Positions 22,283 through 34,512 are shown, counted from the stretch's first letter. The stretch: DNA of 64,000 nt from Calamus simplicifolius (GCA_900491605.1 UESW01005042.1:117063-181062), one strand, 5' to 3'. The notes: generated by a model from the letters alone, not told the origin. Numbers and translations: made by a program.

Positions 22283-22902
22283 TCAGAATATAAAATTTAG
22301 GAAAGGACAGGGGGCCAAGGGTCGCCTACTTCCAGCTCCAAGTACCCGAGTAATAGGCCACTCTGGCAGCGATCCAATCAGCCGCTGAGTTGGCTTTCCG
22401 ATAGATGTGCCTAATCTAGGCACAATAACTCCTTGGAGGGTAGAACGAATGTCGCCAATCAAGAGATGGTAGGCAAGTGGGCGTAGGATACCTGACGGAT
22501 CCAGCAGATCACAGTAATAGAATTCCCTTCGATGATAATATTGCATGCGCTTAGGCACTGGATGGCACAGGAGATACCAGCCTACGTAGCATACAACTAA
22601 GCAAGAGGCACCGAGGAGTCAAGAAGGCCGAATTCTCCTGTCACCAACATCTAACCATCCGACCATCGAATCACAAAAGCCGATCCAGCACATCTACCAC
22701 GAACACTTCCATCAAAGTTGATTTTAACAAACCCTAGAGGTGTGGGCTCCCAAGATATAAAGATCGTGGGATGGTACTGCCGAAGTAGCAAGGGAGTCCC
22801 AAAGGCTAGGGCTGGTAGAATCAGGCACATTCTGATGGAAAATATACTCAATGGATAAAAAGAAGGCAGTCCTGACAACCCTCTGGGAGGGAGCAATCTC
22901 AT
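22283..22902 (-). pseudogene. LINE RNase H region, decayed
   Basis: WEPTPLGFVKINFDGSVRG at about 22760-22700 is the typical start of the plant LINE RNase H domain (first catalytic Asp in NFDGS). The rest of the domain runs on to about 22283 in broken frames. Confidence 0.8.
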
Positions 22903-23044
22903 CAGTGAACACCAACTGGTTCCAGGATAACCACACCTGATAAGCTATGTAAGCCCTGAAAGAAACCAGCTGATGGATACCTCTCCTCATGTCCTGCCTG
23001 ATCAGTATCAAAAAAGAAATGCGATGGGAATCAGAGCCACGACC

Positions 23045-23272
23045 CTATGGACAGACACCAGATAACTGCCATATCAGATTCACTCTAGGACATGTGAAAA
23101 TAGTGTGGTTAACCATCTCCTCCTCAAGACCACAAATCAAGCACGTAGGTTGGATGCTCATACCTCTCCCAGATAACAGGGAGTAGGTAGGAAGAACGTT
23201 CCAAGCAAGCTTCCAAATAAAAAGCCGCACCCTATGGTGAATAGAGAGATGCCAGATCCAAGCCAACTCCAT
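23045..23272 (-). pseudogene. LINE zf-RVT domain fragment
   Basis: RVRLFIWKLAWNVLPT followed by CLICGLEEEMVNHTIFTCP fits the zf-RVT zinc-binding region found between reverse transcriptase and RNase H in plant LINEs. The Cys and His residues (CX2C then HX5C) are present. Confidence 0.88.
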
Positions 23273-24051
23273 CGAGTGCTGAGGCCGTGGTCTGAAAATC
23301 TCAATGAGGTCCCTGATAGGACCACGAGGAATACAAATCTCCTCCAGACCCTAATATCAGAAGTGGGACCCGGTATGAGAGGAATAGAGAGAATGCAACG
23401 ATATAGCTCGTCGCCAAAGAAGCTAGACACCAAAGAGGAAGACCATGCCGTGTGATCCTGGACGAATAAATCGGAAACTCTCATTCCGTCAGGGATGTCA
23501 ATGCAAACAAAAGTTGGCCAGCGAGATAGGGGGAGGTCAGCAATTCACATGTCCTGAACAATATCCACCGAGGCTCCGTCACATAACATCCATGAGATGC
23601 TATCTAGAATAGCCAAAGCGTGCCAAACCTCTTTCCAGAAGAAAGACTGCCCACGAGTAGGCAGAGGTGGAGAGGAGGAACTCTAGTCTCCATATTTGGC
23701 ACGCATGAAAGAACTCGACAAATAGTGGGATCCAGTAAGAACCGTGTGGCATGCCTTGCAGTCAGAGCCTCCCTCCTAACAGTGAGAGACTAGATCCCCA
23801 GCCACCCTCAGTAATCATTATACAAACAATGTCTCAAGACAAAAGATAGATACCATGACCATCCTGCATCGAAGCCCAGAAGAAGTCTCCAAAGTATCTC
23901 TCGATCTTTCTAAAGCAAGTCAGAGGGATGGCAGCATTAGATAAAAGATAGAGAGGGAGAGAAGACGGTACCAAGTGTAAAAGCGTGATCCTCGCCATCA
24001 AAGAAAGCCCAGTGACCTGTCACCCATCTAGGCGATCGCGGACTCTCTCTC

Positions 24052-25590
24052 CTAATCATTGAAATCAGAATTGCGAGTCCGTCTCTCCGTAATAGGAATT
24101 CCAAGATAGGATAGCCGATCAGCCTGAACAGGAATACCCATAATCTGAGAGATAGACCCCATAACTGTAGGATTCATCCTTGGGCTGAAGCAGATGAAGG
24201 ATTTAGCCAGATTAACTTTCTGACTAGAAGCCCGACAATAAAACTGCAGGATGGTTGCAAAAGTGATAACATTTCGGATAGTAGCCTTTCCGAGAGAATG
24301 CAATCATCGGCAAACATAAGATGGGAAAGAGAGGGCCCTTGGGAACCCACAGTGTAGGGGGCTAGATGAAGTCCCTCCTGAGCTTGGGAAAGTGTTCGGG
24401 ATAAAGCATCAGCAGAGAGGATAAAGAGGAAAGGAGAAAGAGGGCACCCCTGCCTCAACCCGACCTCAAGTGGAAATAATCAGTCTGGCCTCCATTAATA
24501 AGGAGAGAGAAGGATGGCCTGTAAATACAGGCAAAAACCCAATCAACAAAAAGCTCCACAAATTCGAACTCAAGAAAGGTACGGTATAGAAAAGCCCAGC
24601 TCACTTTATCATAGGCTCTCTATATCAAGCTTGACCACATAAGACTCTGACGACCCGGGCTCTCTGAAGGTCATGCATGAACTCCTGAGCAATCAGGGCA
24701 TTATCAGTAATACTTCGCCCTCTAAGAAAAGCCTCCTACTCCGAAGAAATGAGGCGATGCATCACCAAACACATAAAAATCAAAAGGCATGCACATACCT
24801 TATATAAGGTAGTGCAGAGGTTGATAGGCGGTAGTGCTGAGTAGAGGAGGCGTCAGGGCATTTAGGCACCAGGGTAATCAGGGTTCGATTCCAATCAGAT
24901 GGAATAGTTTTAGATTGAAAAATAAGCTGGATAGCCTGCACCACATTCTGGCCTACTATACCCCAATAGTGGTGAAAGAAGAAAGGAGGGTACCCATCGG
25001 ACCCAGGGGCCTTATCAATTCCTAGATCCCATAAGGCCATTCGAATGTCCTCCGTAGAAATAGGTCTAATTAGAAGATCATTCTCCGCAGCAGAGACCTT
25101 GTGGGATGATGAAACTGAAAAAACAGGGAACCCCTCACTAGAATGCTCAAACCATCTAGACTGAAAGAAGTAAAATAGCCGATCCCTAATCATCTGGACA
25201 TCCTTCTAAAAATGATTGTCCTCATCAGCTAACCGCCTAATTCGGTTCACTGCACGACGTTTCAATGTGGCCTGATGAAATAATCAAGTATTGCAGTCCC
25301 CTTCCTTAATCCACTGAATACGGGATCTCTGCCTCCAAAAAGTCTCCTGCTACAATAAGAGAGAGTGATGAAGAGCCAAGCTGGACTTGAGGGTTAACAG
25401 ATCAAAATCCAGAAGGAAACCCTCCTGATCCTCTTTGATCTGCAGAGAAGAAATAATAGACTCAGTTTGCTCAACTTGCCTGATAATGTCCCCCACCTCC
25501 CTTCTATTCCATCTAGAGAGTCTACGTCTAGCAAGAACGAGATGCCTAGATAATCTATAGGTGGCACTCCTCTGATAGGTAATCGCCAAA
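24052..25590 (-). pseudogene. LINE reverse transcriptase, frameshifted
   Basis: Frame 25193-24780 carries IDKAPGSDGYPPFFFHHYW and WNRTLITLVPKCPDAS, the start of the LINE reverse transcriptase. Frame 24458-24174 has RQGCPLSPFLFIL and FADDCIL, the catalytic FADD box. Frame 24303-24052 continues with QKVNLAKSFICFSP. At least three frame breaks occur between 24780 and 24300. 25590-25350 encodes the spacer after the endonuclease. Confidence 0.9.
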
Positions 25591-26370
25591 CCTAAAAAAT
25601 AATGGTCCTAGCTGAAGAATAAAAAGTCTATAACTTCTCAAATCTAAATGCCTACTCTGTTGAAGAGACACATCAGTAGAAATAAGAATAGGATAGTGAT
25701 CGAAGGCAATTCTGGACAGATGAGTGACCGAGGCAGAAGGAAAAAAGCTGGAGCCAATTAGAAGTGGCCATGGCCCTGTCCAATCTTTCCCAGACCCTAG
25801 CAGAACCTGACGATTATTACACCAAGTGAATTGGGGTTCCGAGAACCCCAAATGAAAAGGCCAGTAGAAGATATAAAGATCCTAAATTACGCTCTATTGG
25901 GGATCCAACAAATTGCCTGCCTCCTTTTTTCTCATTAGCCCCCATAATGCAGTTGAAGTCGCCTACAATGAGGGAGGGCAGGCCCTGGTCAAGAAGAGAC
26001 TAAATCTCTACCCATAGCTCTCGGCGCACTCTAAAATCAATACTAGCATAGACACCCGATAAGAGCCAAGGACCAGAAGTACCGTCAGATATGACTAGAG
26101 CAACTTGCTGACCACAGCAGTGAAAGGCATCTACTCTGATATTATCAGTTCTCCATAGCACCAAAATACCACCAGAAAGACCAACAGAGTCAATAGCATA
26201 GGAAGCCCAAGATTAGAAACCTGTCGTCGAAAGCGAGCAAGACTATCCCCCGATAGTGGAGTTTCCAGAAGGACAGCAATGTCAAATCCATGAAGCTGCA
26301 AAAGTCTCCCAAAAGAGGAGTGAAATGATGGTTTTTGGGCTCCTCACACATTCCATACAAGTATCTTCAT
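25555..26370 (-). pseudogene. LINE endonuclease domain, decayed
   Basis: Begins at an ATG at 26370 with MKILVWNV, then a stop where a Trp or Arg is usual, then FDIAVLLETPLSG. It ends with FTWCNNR and RIAFDHYPILI, the C-terminal DHxP-type motif of AP endonucleases (frame 25851-25555). It would nick target DNA to prime reverse transcription. Confidence 0.85.
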
Positions 26371-26384
26371 TCAGATACAAGAGT

Positions 26385-26402
26385 GGGGGGGGGGGGGGGG
26401 GG
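26385..26402. repeat. G18 homopolymer
   Basis: Eighteen consecutive G on the plus strand, between LINE ORF1 and the ORF2 start. Length may be unreliable in the assembly. Confidence 0.9.
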
Positions 26403-26723
26403 CTCGCTCCTGTCCCCAATCAAAACCTCATCAGAATGATCACCAGCTGGAGGAGGAGCCACTGCATGCCCCTTACCCCTGCAATCCTCGGACTAGGGGG
26501 AATCCATGGCCTCAGCCTTATCCTCCTGTTGAATGGCTTTCTTTAGCTAAAGGACCGTAGCTTCATGATTGTGCCCCACCAACTGAGTCAAGTTAGTGAA
26601 CCCAGAGTCAGTCCGCAAGCCCGGCCCATCCTTCCGATGGGACTTCTTCGTCCCTGATCCATTTAGGGCAACAACCCCCGTAATGTGTCTGAGGAAGCCG
26701 AACAAATGAAGGAACCTTTCGAA

Positions 26724-28006
26724 CTATCCTTTCCCACTAGGGGGCTTTCCCTTTTCTTTAGAGGCTTTAGAAACTACTCTCTGTGACATTAGCTCGATAG
26801 GCCGGGCCTGCTTGGAAGGCCCAGGATAGGCATCCTCCCGGGACTTCGGTCGCCCTGACCATTTGTCAGACCCTAAGCAAGCGAAGGGGTTATAATCACT
26901 GACCTGAAGACATTTAGATTGCTTAACTTCAGAGACCAAGAGTTCGGTCTCTGAATGCTGAGACCCATCTACAGTGCCCACCGGCACATTTCCTACATCC
27001 CGGCACGCCACACCCTTCTTCCGAGCAAGCAACTTCAGCGAATCTTCACGCTGAATCACTGGTACGACTGGGGAAGAAGGACCCACCAAACCCCTGCCTG
27101 ACTACTGACCAACCAATTTCTTGGGAGCCTTCCACCCATCGAGCAAAATAGGGGAATCGCTGGGAGCCACCTTACCCGCACCCGAAGGTTGGATCTGGGG
27201 GGTCTTCCGTCGCCTGATTGCTGCCATCTAAGGACCAAAACCAGGACCGAAAGAGGGGAAGGAATCTGACACTGACCTACAGGAATCGGCGAGGTGCAAG
27301 GAGCCACAAGAGACAGATCCCTTCGAGGTGCTCGTAGGTGAATTGTTGCCAAAAAGGAGCTCTGTTCCCATGAATGCGCGCTCCTAATCGGAGAGACTTG
27401 CTCAAATCAACGCGGACATAGGCCTGAGCGAAACCCCCCGCTTCCTCTACTTAGTAGATTCATCTGAGAAGAGGAATGCCCTGCCACAGCTAGAATAGAT
27501 GACAAGATCTCGTCGGACCAGAATTCAAGCAGAAGCTAGGGCAGTTGGATCCAAAGCAGAGCATGGACGAGGGAGTTATCTGCAGGGATGAACTCCGATT
27601 GCCACTCTAGAACAGCAATCGGTTATCCATTGACAACCCAGGGTCTACCCATAGCAAGCGTCTTAGCTTGGGAATCAGAAAACCGAATCAAATAGTGTCG
27701 GTGAGCCAGAGTGAGAGCTTCAATGTCGCCAAAAATTTCCACACGATGAAACTCCCGGACAATCACCTCTGGTGAAACCCAACGGGCGAGACTGTGAGTA
27801 ATGATAGCTTGATTGCCCCATCTTCTGGCTTCTTCCTCCAATGGCTGCATCAGGACTTGGATAATGTCTCGATACAATCGCTCCAGCTCCGCCACCACGG
27901 CCGAAGGAGACGGAGCAACCCACTCGAGCCCTCCACCATGGGATCGATGCCAGGCTGTCCTAGCTTCATCGAACACGAAAGGATTCGAAACAGAGGAGGT
28001 AGCCAT
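26724..28006 (-). pseudogene. LINE ORF1 (DUF4283-type nucleic-acid-binding), broken
   Basis: The 128-codon frame 28006-27623 starts MATSSVSNPFVFDEARTAW. Its second half, with EIFGDIEALTLAHRHYLIRF and AMGRPWVVNG, fits the DUF4283 domain at the start of plant LINE ORF1 proteins. Downstream pieces 27352-27056 and 27089-26724 are low-complexity linkers. A zinc knuckle is not evident. Interrupted by stops between 27620 and 27350. Confidence 0.75.
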
Positions 28007-28238
28007 TGTTCAAAGAAGCCTGATTGAATTCGACGAAATAGGACGCCGAAAATCGAAGATGAGGAAGTTTGGAGCACTAATCTTAGAGCACTTTCAGAAG
28101 AAAGTTACGCCCTTTTCAAGCATAAGTCGAGGCAGTTCTTTTCTGGTTTGATTTTTAAAACACTGCTGATGAGGGCCAAACGAGGCAAGGAAAAAGAATT
28201 TTCTTTTCAAAAAAAAAGGATGAGACCTGCTTGACTAC

Positions 28239-31200
28239 TAGGCATGGGCACTGGGCCGTGCCGTGCCAGGCACAGCCCAGGCCCATCATGCCAGAAAAAT
28301 TACCGTGTCGTGCCTACGGCCCACTAAAAAAATTCAAATTCGGCATGGCCCGTGACCCATCAAGAAATGGGCCACGGGCCGTGCCAAAACGGCCCTTGCC
28401 ATGGGCCGTTTTATGGGCCGTGCCATGGCACGACTGGTGCTTGGAGCACACTGTGCGCCTAGGCACCAGCCAGCTGATCCAAGCCATGATCCTGATCGGC
28501 GATGATGGATCCGATGATTGCGATCGATCTGATCGGAGATGATCCGATGGTTGCGATCGATCCATGCCATGATCCTGATCGGTGATAATCGATCTGACGG
28601 TTGCAATCCATCCAATCGGCGATGATCCGATGGTTGTGATCGATTCAAGTCATGATCCCGATCGGCGATGATCGATCAGACCGTTGCGATCAATTCGATC
28701 GGAGATGATCTGACGGTTGCGATCGATCCAAGCCATGATCCTAATCGGGGATGATCGATCCAACAGTTGCAATCCATCCGATCGGCAATGATCCGACGGT
28801 TGCGATCGATCCAAGTCATGATCCCGATCGATGATGATCGATTGGATCGTTGCGATCAATCTGATCAGAGACGATCCGACGGTTGCAATCAATCCAAGCC
28901 ATGATCTCGATCGAGGATGATCGATCCGACGGTTGCGATCTATCCCATCGGTGATGATCCGATGGTTGCGATCGATCCAAGCTATAATCCCGATCGGCGA
29001 TGATCGATCGGAGATGATCCAATGGTTGCGATCGATCCAAGCCATGATCCCGATCGATGATAATCGATCAGATCGTTGCGATCAATCCGATCGGAGACGA
29101 TCCGACGGTTGCGATCGATCCAAGCCATGATCCCAATCGGGGATGATCGATCCGACAGTTGCAATCTATCCCATCGGTGATGATCCGACGGTTGCGATCG
29201 ATCCAAGCCATGATCCCATTCGGCGATAATCGATCCGACGATTGCGATCGATCCGATTGGAGACGATCAGACGGTTGCGATCGATCCAAGCCATGATCCC
29301 GATCGACGATGATCGATCAGATCATTGTGATCAATCCGATCAGAGACGATCCGACGGTAGCGATCGATCCAAGCTATGATCCCAATCGGGGATGATCGAT
29401 CCGACGGTTTTGATCTATCCCATCGGCGATTATTCGATGGTTGCGATCGATCCAAGCTATGATCCCGATCGGCGATGATCGATTGGACCATTACGATCAA
29501 TCCGATCGGAGATGATCCGACGGTTGCGATTGATCCAAGCCATGATCCCATTCGGCGATAATCGATCCGACGATTGGGATCGATCCGATCGAGATGATCC
29601 GACGGTTGCGATCGATCCAATGCCATGATCCCGATCGGCGATGATTGATCCGACGGTTGTGATCCATTCGATCGGCAATGATCCAACGGTTGCGATCAAT
29701 CCAAGCCTTGATCTTGATCAGCGATGATCGATCCGACGGTTGCGATCCATCCGATCGGAGACGATCCGACGGTTGCAATCAATCCAAGCTATGATCCTGA
29801 TCGGCGATGATCAATCCAACAGTTGTGATCCATCCGATCGGAGACGATTTGATGGTTGCGATCGATCCAAGCCATGATCCCGATCGGCAATGATCGATCG
29901 GACTGTAGCGATCAATCGATCGGAGACGATCTGATGTCTGCGATCGATCCAAGCCATGATACGATTGGCGATGACCAATCCAACGGTTGTGATCCATTCG
30001 ATCAAGACGATCCGACGTCTGCGATCGATCCAAGCCATGATCCCGATCGGCGATGATCAATCCGACGGTTGCGATCCATCCGATCGAAGACGATCCAACA
30101 TCTGCGATCGATCCAAGCCATGATCCCGATCGGTGATGATCAATCCGACGGTTGTGATCCATCCGATCGGAGACGATCCGATAGTTTCGATCGATCCAAG
30201 CCATGATCCCGATCGGCGATGATCAATCCAACAGTTGCGATCCATCCGATCGGAGACGATCCGATGGTTGCGATCGATCCAAGCCATGATCTCGATCGGC
30301 AATGATTGATCGGACTATTGCGATCAATCCGATCGGAGACGATTCGACAGTTGCGATCGATCCAAGCCATGATTCCAATTAGGGATGATCGATCCGACGT
30401 TGCGATCGATCCGATCGGAGACGATCCGACGGTTGCGATCGATTTATGCCTTCATCCTGATCGGCGATGATCGATCCGACGGTTGCAATCCATTCGATAG
30501 GCGACGATCCGATGGTTGCGATCGATCCAAGCCATGATCCCGATCGGCGATGATCGATCCGATCAGAGACGATCCGACGGTTGCGATCAATCCATGCCAT
30601 GATCCTCATCGGCGATTATCGATCCAACTGTTGCGATCCATCCAATCGGAGACGATCCGACGATTGCGATCGATCCAAGCTATGATCCTGATCGGCGATG
30701 ATCGATCGGACCATTGCGATCAATCCGATCGGAGATGATCCGACGGTTGCGATCGGTCCAAGTCATGATCTCGATCGGCGATGATCGATCCGACGGTTGC
30801 GATCGATCCAAGCCATGATCTCGATTGGTGATGATCGATCGAACCGTTGCGATCAATCCGATCGGAGACGATCCGATGGTTGCGATCGATCCAAGCCATG
30901 ATCTCGATCGGGGATGATCGATCCGATGGTTGTGATCTATCCCATCGGAGACGATCCGACGATTGCGATCGATCAAAGCCATGATCCCGATCAGCGATGA
31001 TCGATCCGACGGTTGCGATCATCCGATCGGCGATGATCCGACGGTTGTGATCTTTCTATTTTTTTTCTTCTTACTTATTGTATTATATTCTAGAGGTCAG
31101 GCCTAGCCCCCCTCCCTTCTGTACCATTTTAATTTTAAATTAATAAACTGATAGGGTCTATGCCAAACCCCCCACCATTATGGTGGCTTTATATTAATAA

Positions 31201-31564
31201 AATTTCTTTATTCCTAATAATTTTTTAATTTATTATTAAAAATTATTTTTTTATAATTTTTTTTATTTGAGCTGTGCATGGGTTATCTTGGGCCATGCCT
31301 GGCACGGCTCATCTGGGTCAGCATGGCTCAGGCCTACCTGAGCCGTGCTAGGCACGACCCAAGTGCCATGAGTCGGTCTAGGCTCATCATGAGCCATGCT
31401 GTACTAGATTAACATAAAATATTTTTTGAATCAGATACGGCCCGATAAACCAGATCATACCAATATGATTTGATATTGCAGCAATATCAAACCATATCTG
31501 ATACGGTCCATCAAAATTTGAACCGTACCATATCATCGGCTGCACGATCCAATGCCCACATCTG
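28239..31564. mobile_element. hAT-like non-autonomous element with minisatellite core, perfect 8-bp TSD
   Basis: The left end reads TAGGCATGGGCACTGGGCCG and the right end in reverse complement reads CAGATGTGGGCATTGGATCG. TTGACTAC flanks both sides exactly (28231-28238 and 31565-31572), the TSD length of hAT elements. Subterminal parts (28240-28460, 31265-31400) are rich in GGCCGTGCC and GGCACGGCTC words of mixed orientation. The middle is a 2.5-kb GATC-rich tandem array. No transposase is present. Its right end is about 187 bp from the GST start codon. Confidence 0.88.
28490..31060. repeat. GATC-rich minisatellite, ~83-bp unit, ~30 copies
   Basis: A unit marked by GATCGATCCAAGCCATGATC recurs at spacings mostly of 79-88 bp, with other spacings from deletions. 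GATCCGACGGTTGCGATCG and GATCGGCGATGATCGATC fill the rest. Copies diverge by point changes. Palindromic GATCGATC cores make the array self-complementary over short lengths. Repeated minus-strand frames with an SDRSQPSD or AWIDRN theme are products of the repeat, not genes. Confidence 0.92.
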
Positions 31565-31572
31565 TTGACTAC

Positions 31573-31750
31573 GGCCATTCGTCGGCGTCTTTCCCATACA
31601 AAAGCTTGCGTATATTATTAAAGAAATATTTCAGTGCCGCCGCCCCAACGGTGGATACTGACGCAGGACATGACGTTTAATATCACCGCTTCATCTAATA
31701 CCAAATCCATATAGACGGAGAGAAAGAGGGAGGGAGGCGAAAAACAGAAC
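31573..31750 (+). promoter_or_regulatory. GST core promoter and 5' leader
   Basis: TATATTATTAAAG at 31611 is a reasonable TATA box about 140 bp before the ATG. The stretch up to 31735 is partly duplicated at 15068-15150. The hAT-like element ends at 31564, so anything further upstream has been displaced by 3.3 kb. Confidence 0.6.
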
Positions 31751-32583
31751 ATGGCGATGAAGTTATACGGGACGCCGCTGTCGACGAACACGACGAGGGT
31801 GAGAGCGCTGCTCAACGAGAAGGGGATAGCTTACGACCTCGTTCCCGTCAATCTCCATGCCCGCGATCACAAGCTACCCAACTTCCTCGCCCTCAATGTC
31901 TCCCCTAACCCCATCCCTCTCTCAATTTTTTTTGTTGCTGAAAAAAAAAAAAAAAATCTTAACCATTATTATTTTTCCTTAACAGCCATTTGGCCAGGTT
32001 CCAGTTCTGGAGGATGGAGACAACATCCTTTTTGGTAATTCAAATTTTAACAATTATATGGTATTTTTATATTTATTCTATGATTAGGGATTTCTTCCCC
32101 TAAAATTACGTCCATGATTATTCGACCAAATCGGCGGCAGAATCGCGCGCCATAAACCGATACATCGCAAACAAGTTCAAGGAAACCGGACCGGACCTGC
32201 TCCGGTCGGGAGAGGGAACGGCGGCGGTGGAGGTGTGGCTGGCGGTGGAGTCGCAGGAGTTCGGGCCGCCCGTCGAGGAGCTGGTGTTCGAGGCTCTGAT
32301 CAAGCCACGGATCGGGGGGACCACGGATCAGACGGCGGTGGAGAGGCAGGCGGAGAGGCTGGCGAGGGTGCTCGACGTGTACGAGGAGCGGCTCTCAAAG
32401 AACAAATACCTGGCAGGCGGTGACTTCACGCTGGCGGACCTGAACCACTTGCCGTACACCTTCTTCCTCCTGAGGACACCCAAGGCGGATCTGGTCACCT
32501 CCCGCCCGCACGTGCTGGCTTGGTGGAAGGACATCTCCTCCAGGCCTGCCTGGAAGAAGACCGCCGAGATCATTCCCATATGA
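31751..32583 (+). CDS. GSTF: Phi-class glutathione S-transferase, three exons
   Basis: Joins glutathione to electrophiles such as herbicides and stress products in the cytosol. Exons 31751-31897, 31986-32034 and 32141-32583 give 212 residues, the usual phi-class length and the usual three-exon layout. Exon 1 encodes MAMKLYGTPLSTNTTRV with the catalytic Ser11 of the phi class. Exon 2 gives the QVPVLEDGD loop with the cis-Pro that holds glutathione, and the exon 2/3 junction forms ESRAI, which binds its gamma-glutamyl end. Exon 3 is the helical C-terminal domain (FTLADLNHLPY; RPHVLAWWKDISSRPAW). Splice phases agree throughout. The first donor is a weak GTCTCC; a conserved PFGQVP start of exon 2 fixes the acceptor. 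Likely functional. Confidence 0.93.
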
Positions 32584-32643
32584 TGGCAGGAGCTGGATTC
32601 TGATGCGAGCTGACCGTATGTTGTTTTTAATGACGAGTAATGG

Positions 32644-32649
32644 AATAAA
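32644..32649 (+). terminator. Poly(A) signal of the GST gene
   Basis: AATAAA 61 bp after the stop codon. Confidence 0.6.
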
Positions 32650-33109
32650 ATGGTTTGGATAATGCAAAGGCCGCACCTACTTGAATATGTGGTTAGATTT
32701 AAGAGACCCATGGGTCAAAACCTCCGCTCTTACTTGATTTTTATGAATATAGGCCGTTTGGTTCAACATTAAAAAAAAAAAAATTAAAAACTAGAATCAA
32801 AATTAGAATTCATCATTCCTTTCGTTTCTTTGATTCACAAAAAAATATTAGAATACTACAGGAGGTGTTGTTGTAGAGCTATATGATAGAATAAATTGAA
32901 GTTTTCGTATGCCATCCTCACAATATGGACTTCCCAAAGAAAACGATTAGTTGGATTGGTAGTTGTGTTCGATCTCCTTCCTTTGCAATTTTGGTAAATG
33001 GCTTCCCTAAAATTTTTTTCTCCTCATATTTGTCTTCACCAAAGCTATCCTTTATTCCTTATATATATTATATGCTGAAATAATGTCTAGAATTCTATAT
33101 CTAGTTATA
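32650..33109. other. GST downstream region, no gene seen
   Basis: Contains a short A-rich run near 32770. No supported frame. Confidence 0.5.
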
Positions 33110-33575
33110 CAGAAAGGCAGTATATATGGTTATCAAGCTGAGGTAAGTCGCCTACTCTTTGCTAGTAAGAATATTGTCTATGATTAAGTGAAGTGGTTAA
33201 TCACAATAAATCTATAGTGGTGTTTAGTCCAAAATCATAGTAACAGTTGCACATGAATTATTTTGTATCTTTGGCATCGGAAGAGTCGATAATTTGATCA
33301 CATATCTTGTTATTCCTATTAGAGACACTAGACTAAACAAGATGAATATCCAACTAATGAAGGACCATTTCAAGGCAAAACTGGATGCTTAGAAATGGAG
33401 AACACCATCTCTTGCTGGTAGAATGATCCTAATTAGGTCGATAATATATTCTATCCTTGTTAGCGTTTTCTCAACTACTGTTGTTTCAAGAGCTTTCTAA
33501 TATGGCCTGATACCAATCGTTATATACAATTGCATGGAAAAACATATGTTTACTAAAAAGTGATGGAGGCACTAA

Positions 33576-34007
33576 TGCTCTGTTTGGATGGAGAGGATAG
33601 TGAAAGGAAAGATAATTGGGAGAAGAGAAAAGTGGAAGAAAAAAAAATTGGAGAGAAAATATTTTCTCTCCTTCTGTTTGGATAAGTGAAAGGAAAATAA
33701 AGAGAAGAGAAAAGTTGATAATTTACAATGATAATAATGTTCTTATTATAAATAATTAAAAAATACATCAATTTTTTTCTTGAAGGTCAATATCAGAATG
33801 AAAAAATAAAATAAAATAGCACTTTTGAGTTAATCTCTCAGAGAAAACTTTTATGTGGGACCCACCACTTTTTTCTTCTCTTTTCTCCTCTAGTTTTCTT
33901 CCCTCCCTACTTTTCTCTCCATCCAAACAAGGTAAACTTCATTTTCTCTTCTATTTTTTCTCCTAGTTTTCTTTCCTCCCTAATTTTCTCTCCATCCAAA
34001 CAGAGGC
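33576..34007. mobile_element. Tourist-like MITE, 432 bp, TSD TAA
   Basis: The left end reads TGCTCTGTTTGGATGGAGAG and the right end in reverse complement reads GCCTCTGTTTGGATGGAGAG. TAA lies on both sides (33573-33575 and 34008-34010). The CTGTTTGG-type TIR with a 3-bp TAA duplication is typical of PIF/Harbinger-derived MITEs. It is inserted in the LINE fragment. Confidence 0.85.
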
Positions 34008-34159
34008 TAAAATCCCGGACATTCAGATGTGGTGGAATGCATTGCCAAGTAAAATAGCAAGTCGATTAGTGCTACACAATTAGAGTTTAATGTCTAAGGT
34101 TATTAGAGCAAAAAGGGAATGGCTCTACTGTATAGAGAGAATTATGAAAATCCTCTTAG

Positions 34160-34418
34160 TGCATTGAACAGGGGTCGTGTTCTCCTCAGGAAGGTGCGGA
34201 GCAGGTGCATCTAGATGGGGAGCTTCAAAGCGCTCCTGGATCAGATGAGCCAGAGCCTGGACCTGCTGGACCAGTGAGGCAAACTGGTCCTGGGTCACTG
34301 GGGCCGCTGGTGGCGATGGAGTCTCAGCTGATGGTGGTGGCGGCGCTATACTGCTCACCGGATCAGGTCTTTGGGAGGCAACCTGGTCCTGGGCTTCAGA
34401 AGCAGCCCTTCTTCGATT
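34160..34418 (-). pseudogene. Truncated Tat-type gag N-terminus
   Basis: From an ATG at 34418: MANRRRAASEAQDQ, a Pro-rich stretch, then DQFASLVQQVQALAHLIQ, typical of the start of plant gypsy Gag proteins. Similarity is lost after PEENTTPV near 34165, where the LINE fragment resumes. About 85 codons remain of a Gag usually several hundred long. Confidence 0.65.
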
Positions 34419-34489
34419 GGCCATGGAAGAGGTTCTCTTCAAGATCGAAACCCTTATCTCTTGGATCACAAGTTTATGGGACTTGAAGA

Positions 34490-34507
34490 CCCTTCCTCTA
34501 GCGCCAA
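34490..34507 (-). other. Gypsy primer-binding site
   Basis: On the minus strand TTGGCGCTAGAGGAAGGG, six bases after the LTR end. TTGGCGCY-type sites are common in plant gypsy elements. Confidence 0.7.
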
Positions 34508-34512
34508 TTTAT

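Larger units (their letters stand above)
22271..28165 (-). mobile_element. LINE (non-LTR retrotransposon), decayed
   Basis: From the 5' end: ORF1 with a DUF4283-type domain (28006), endonuclease from about 26370, reverse transcriptase 25590-24052, zf-RVT zinc finger 23272-23045 and RNase H near 22760-22651. This is the plant L1-like order. No poly(A) tail or TSD could be recognised, so both ends are approximate. Many stops and shifts show it is dead. Confidence 0.85.

Noticed and set aside
28314..31022. Many overlapping minus-strand frames with AWIDRN and SDRSQPSD repeats
   Set aside because: All are translations of the GATC minisatellite in several frames; no consistent gene model.
32227..32423. 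Alternative +1 frame in GST exon 3 (Gly/Arg-rich)
   Set aside because: Shadow of the GST frame, which has conserved GST-C residues and matching splice phases.
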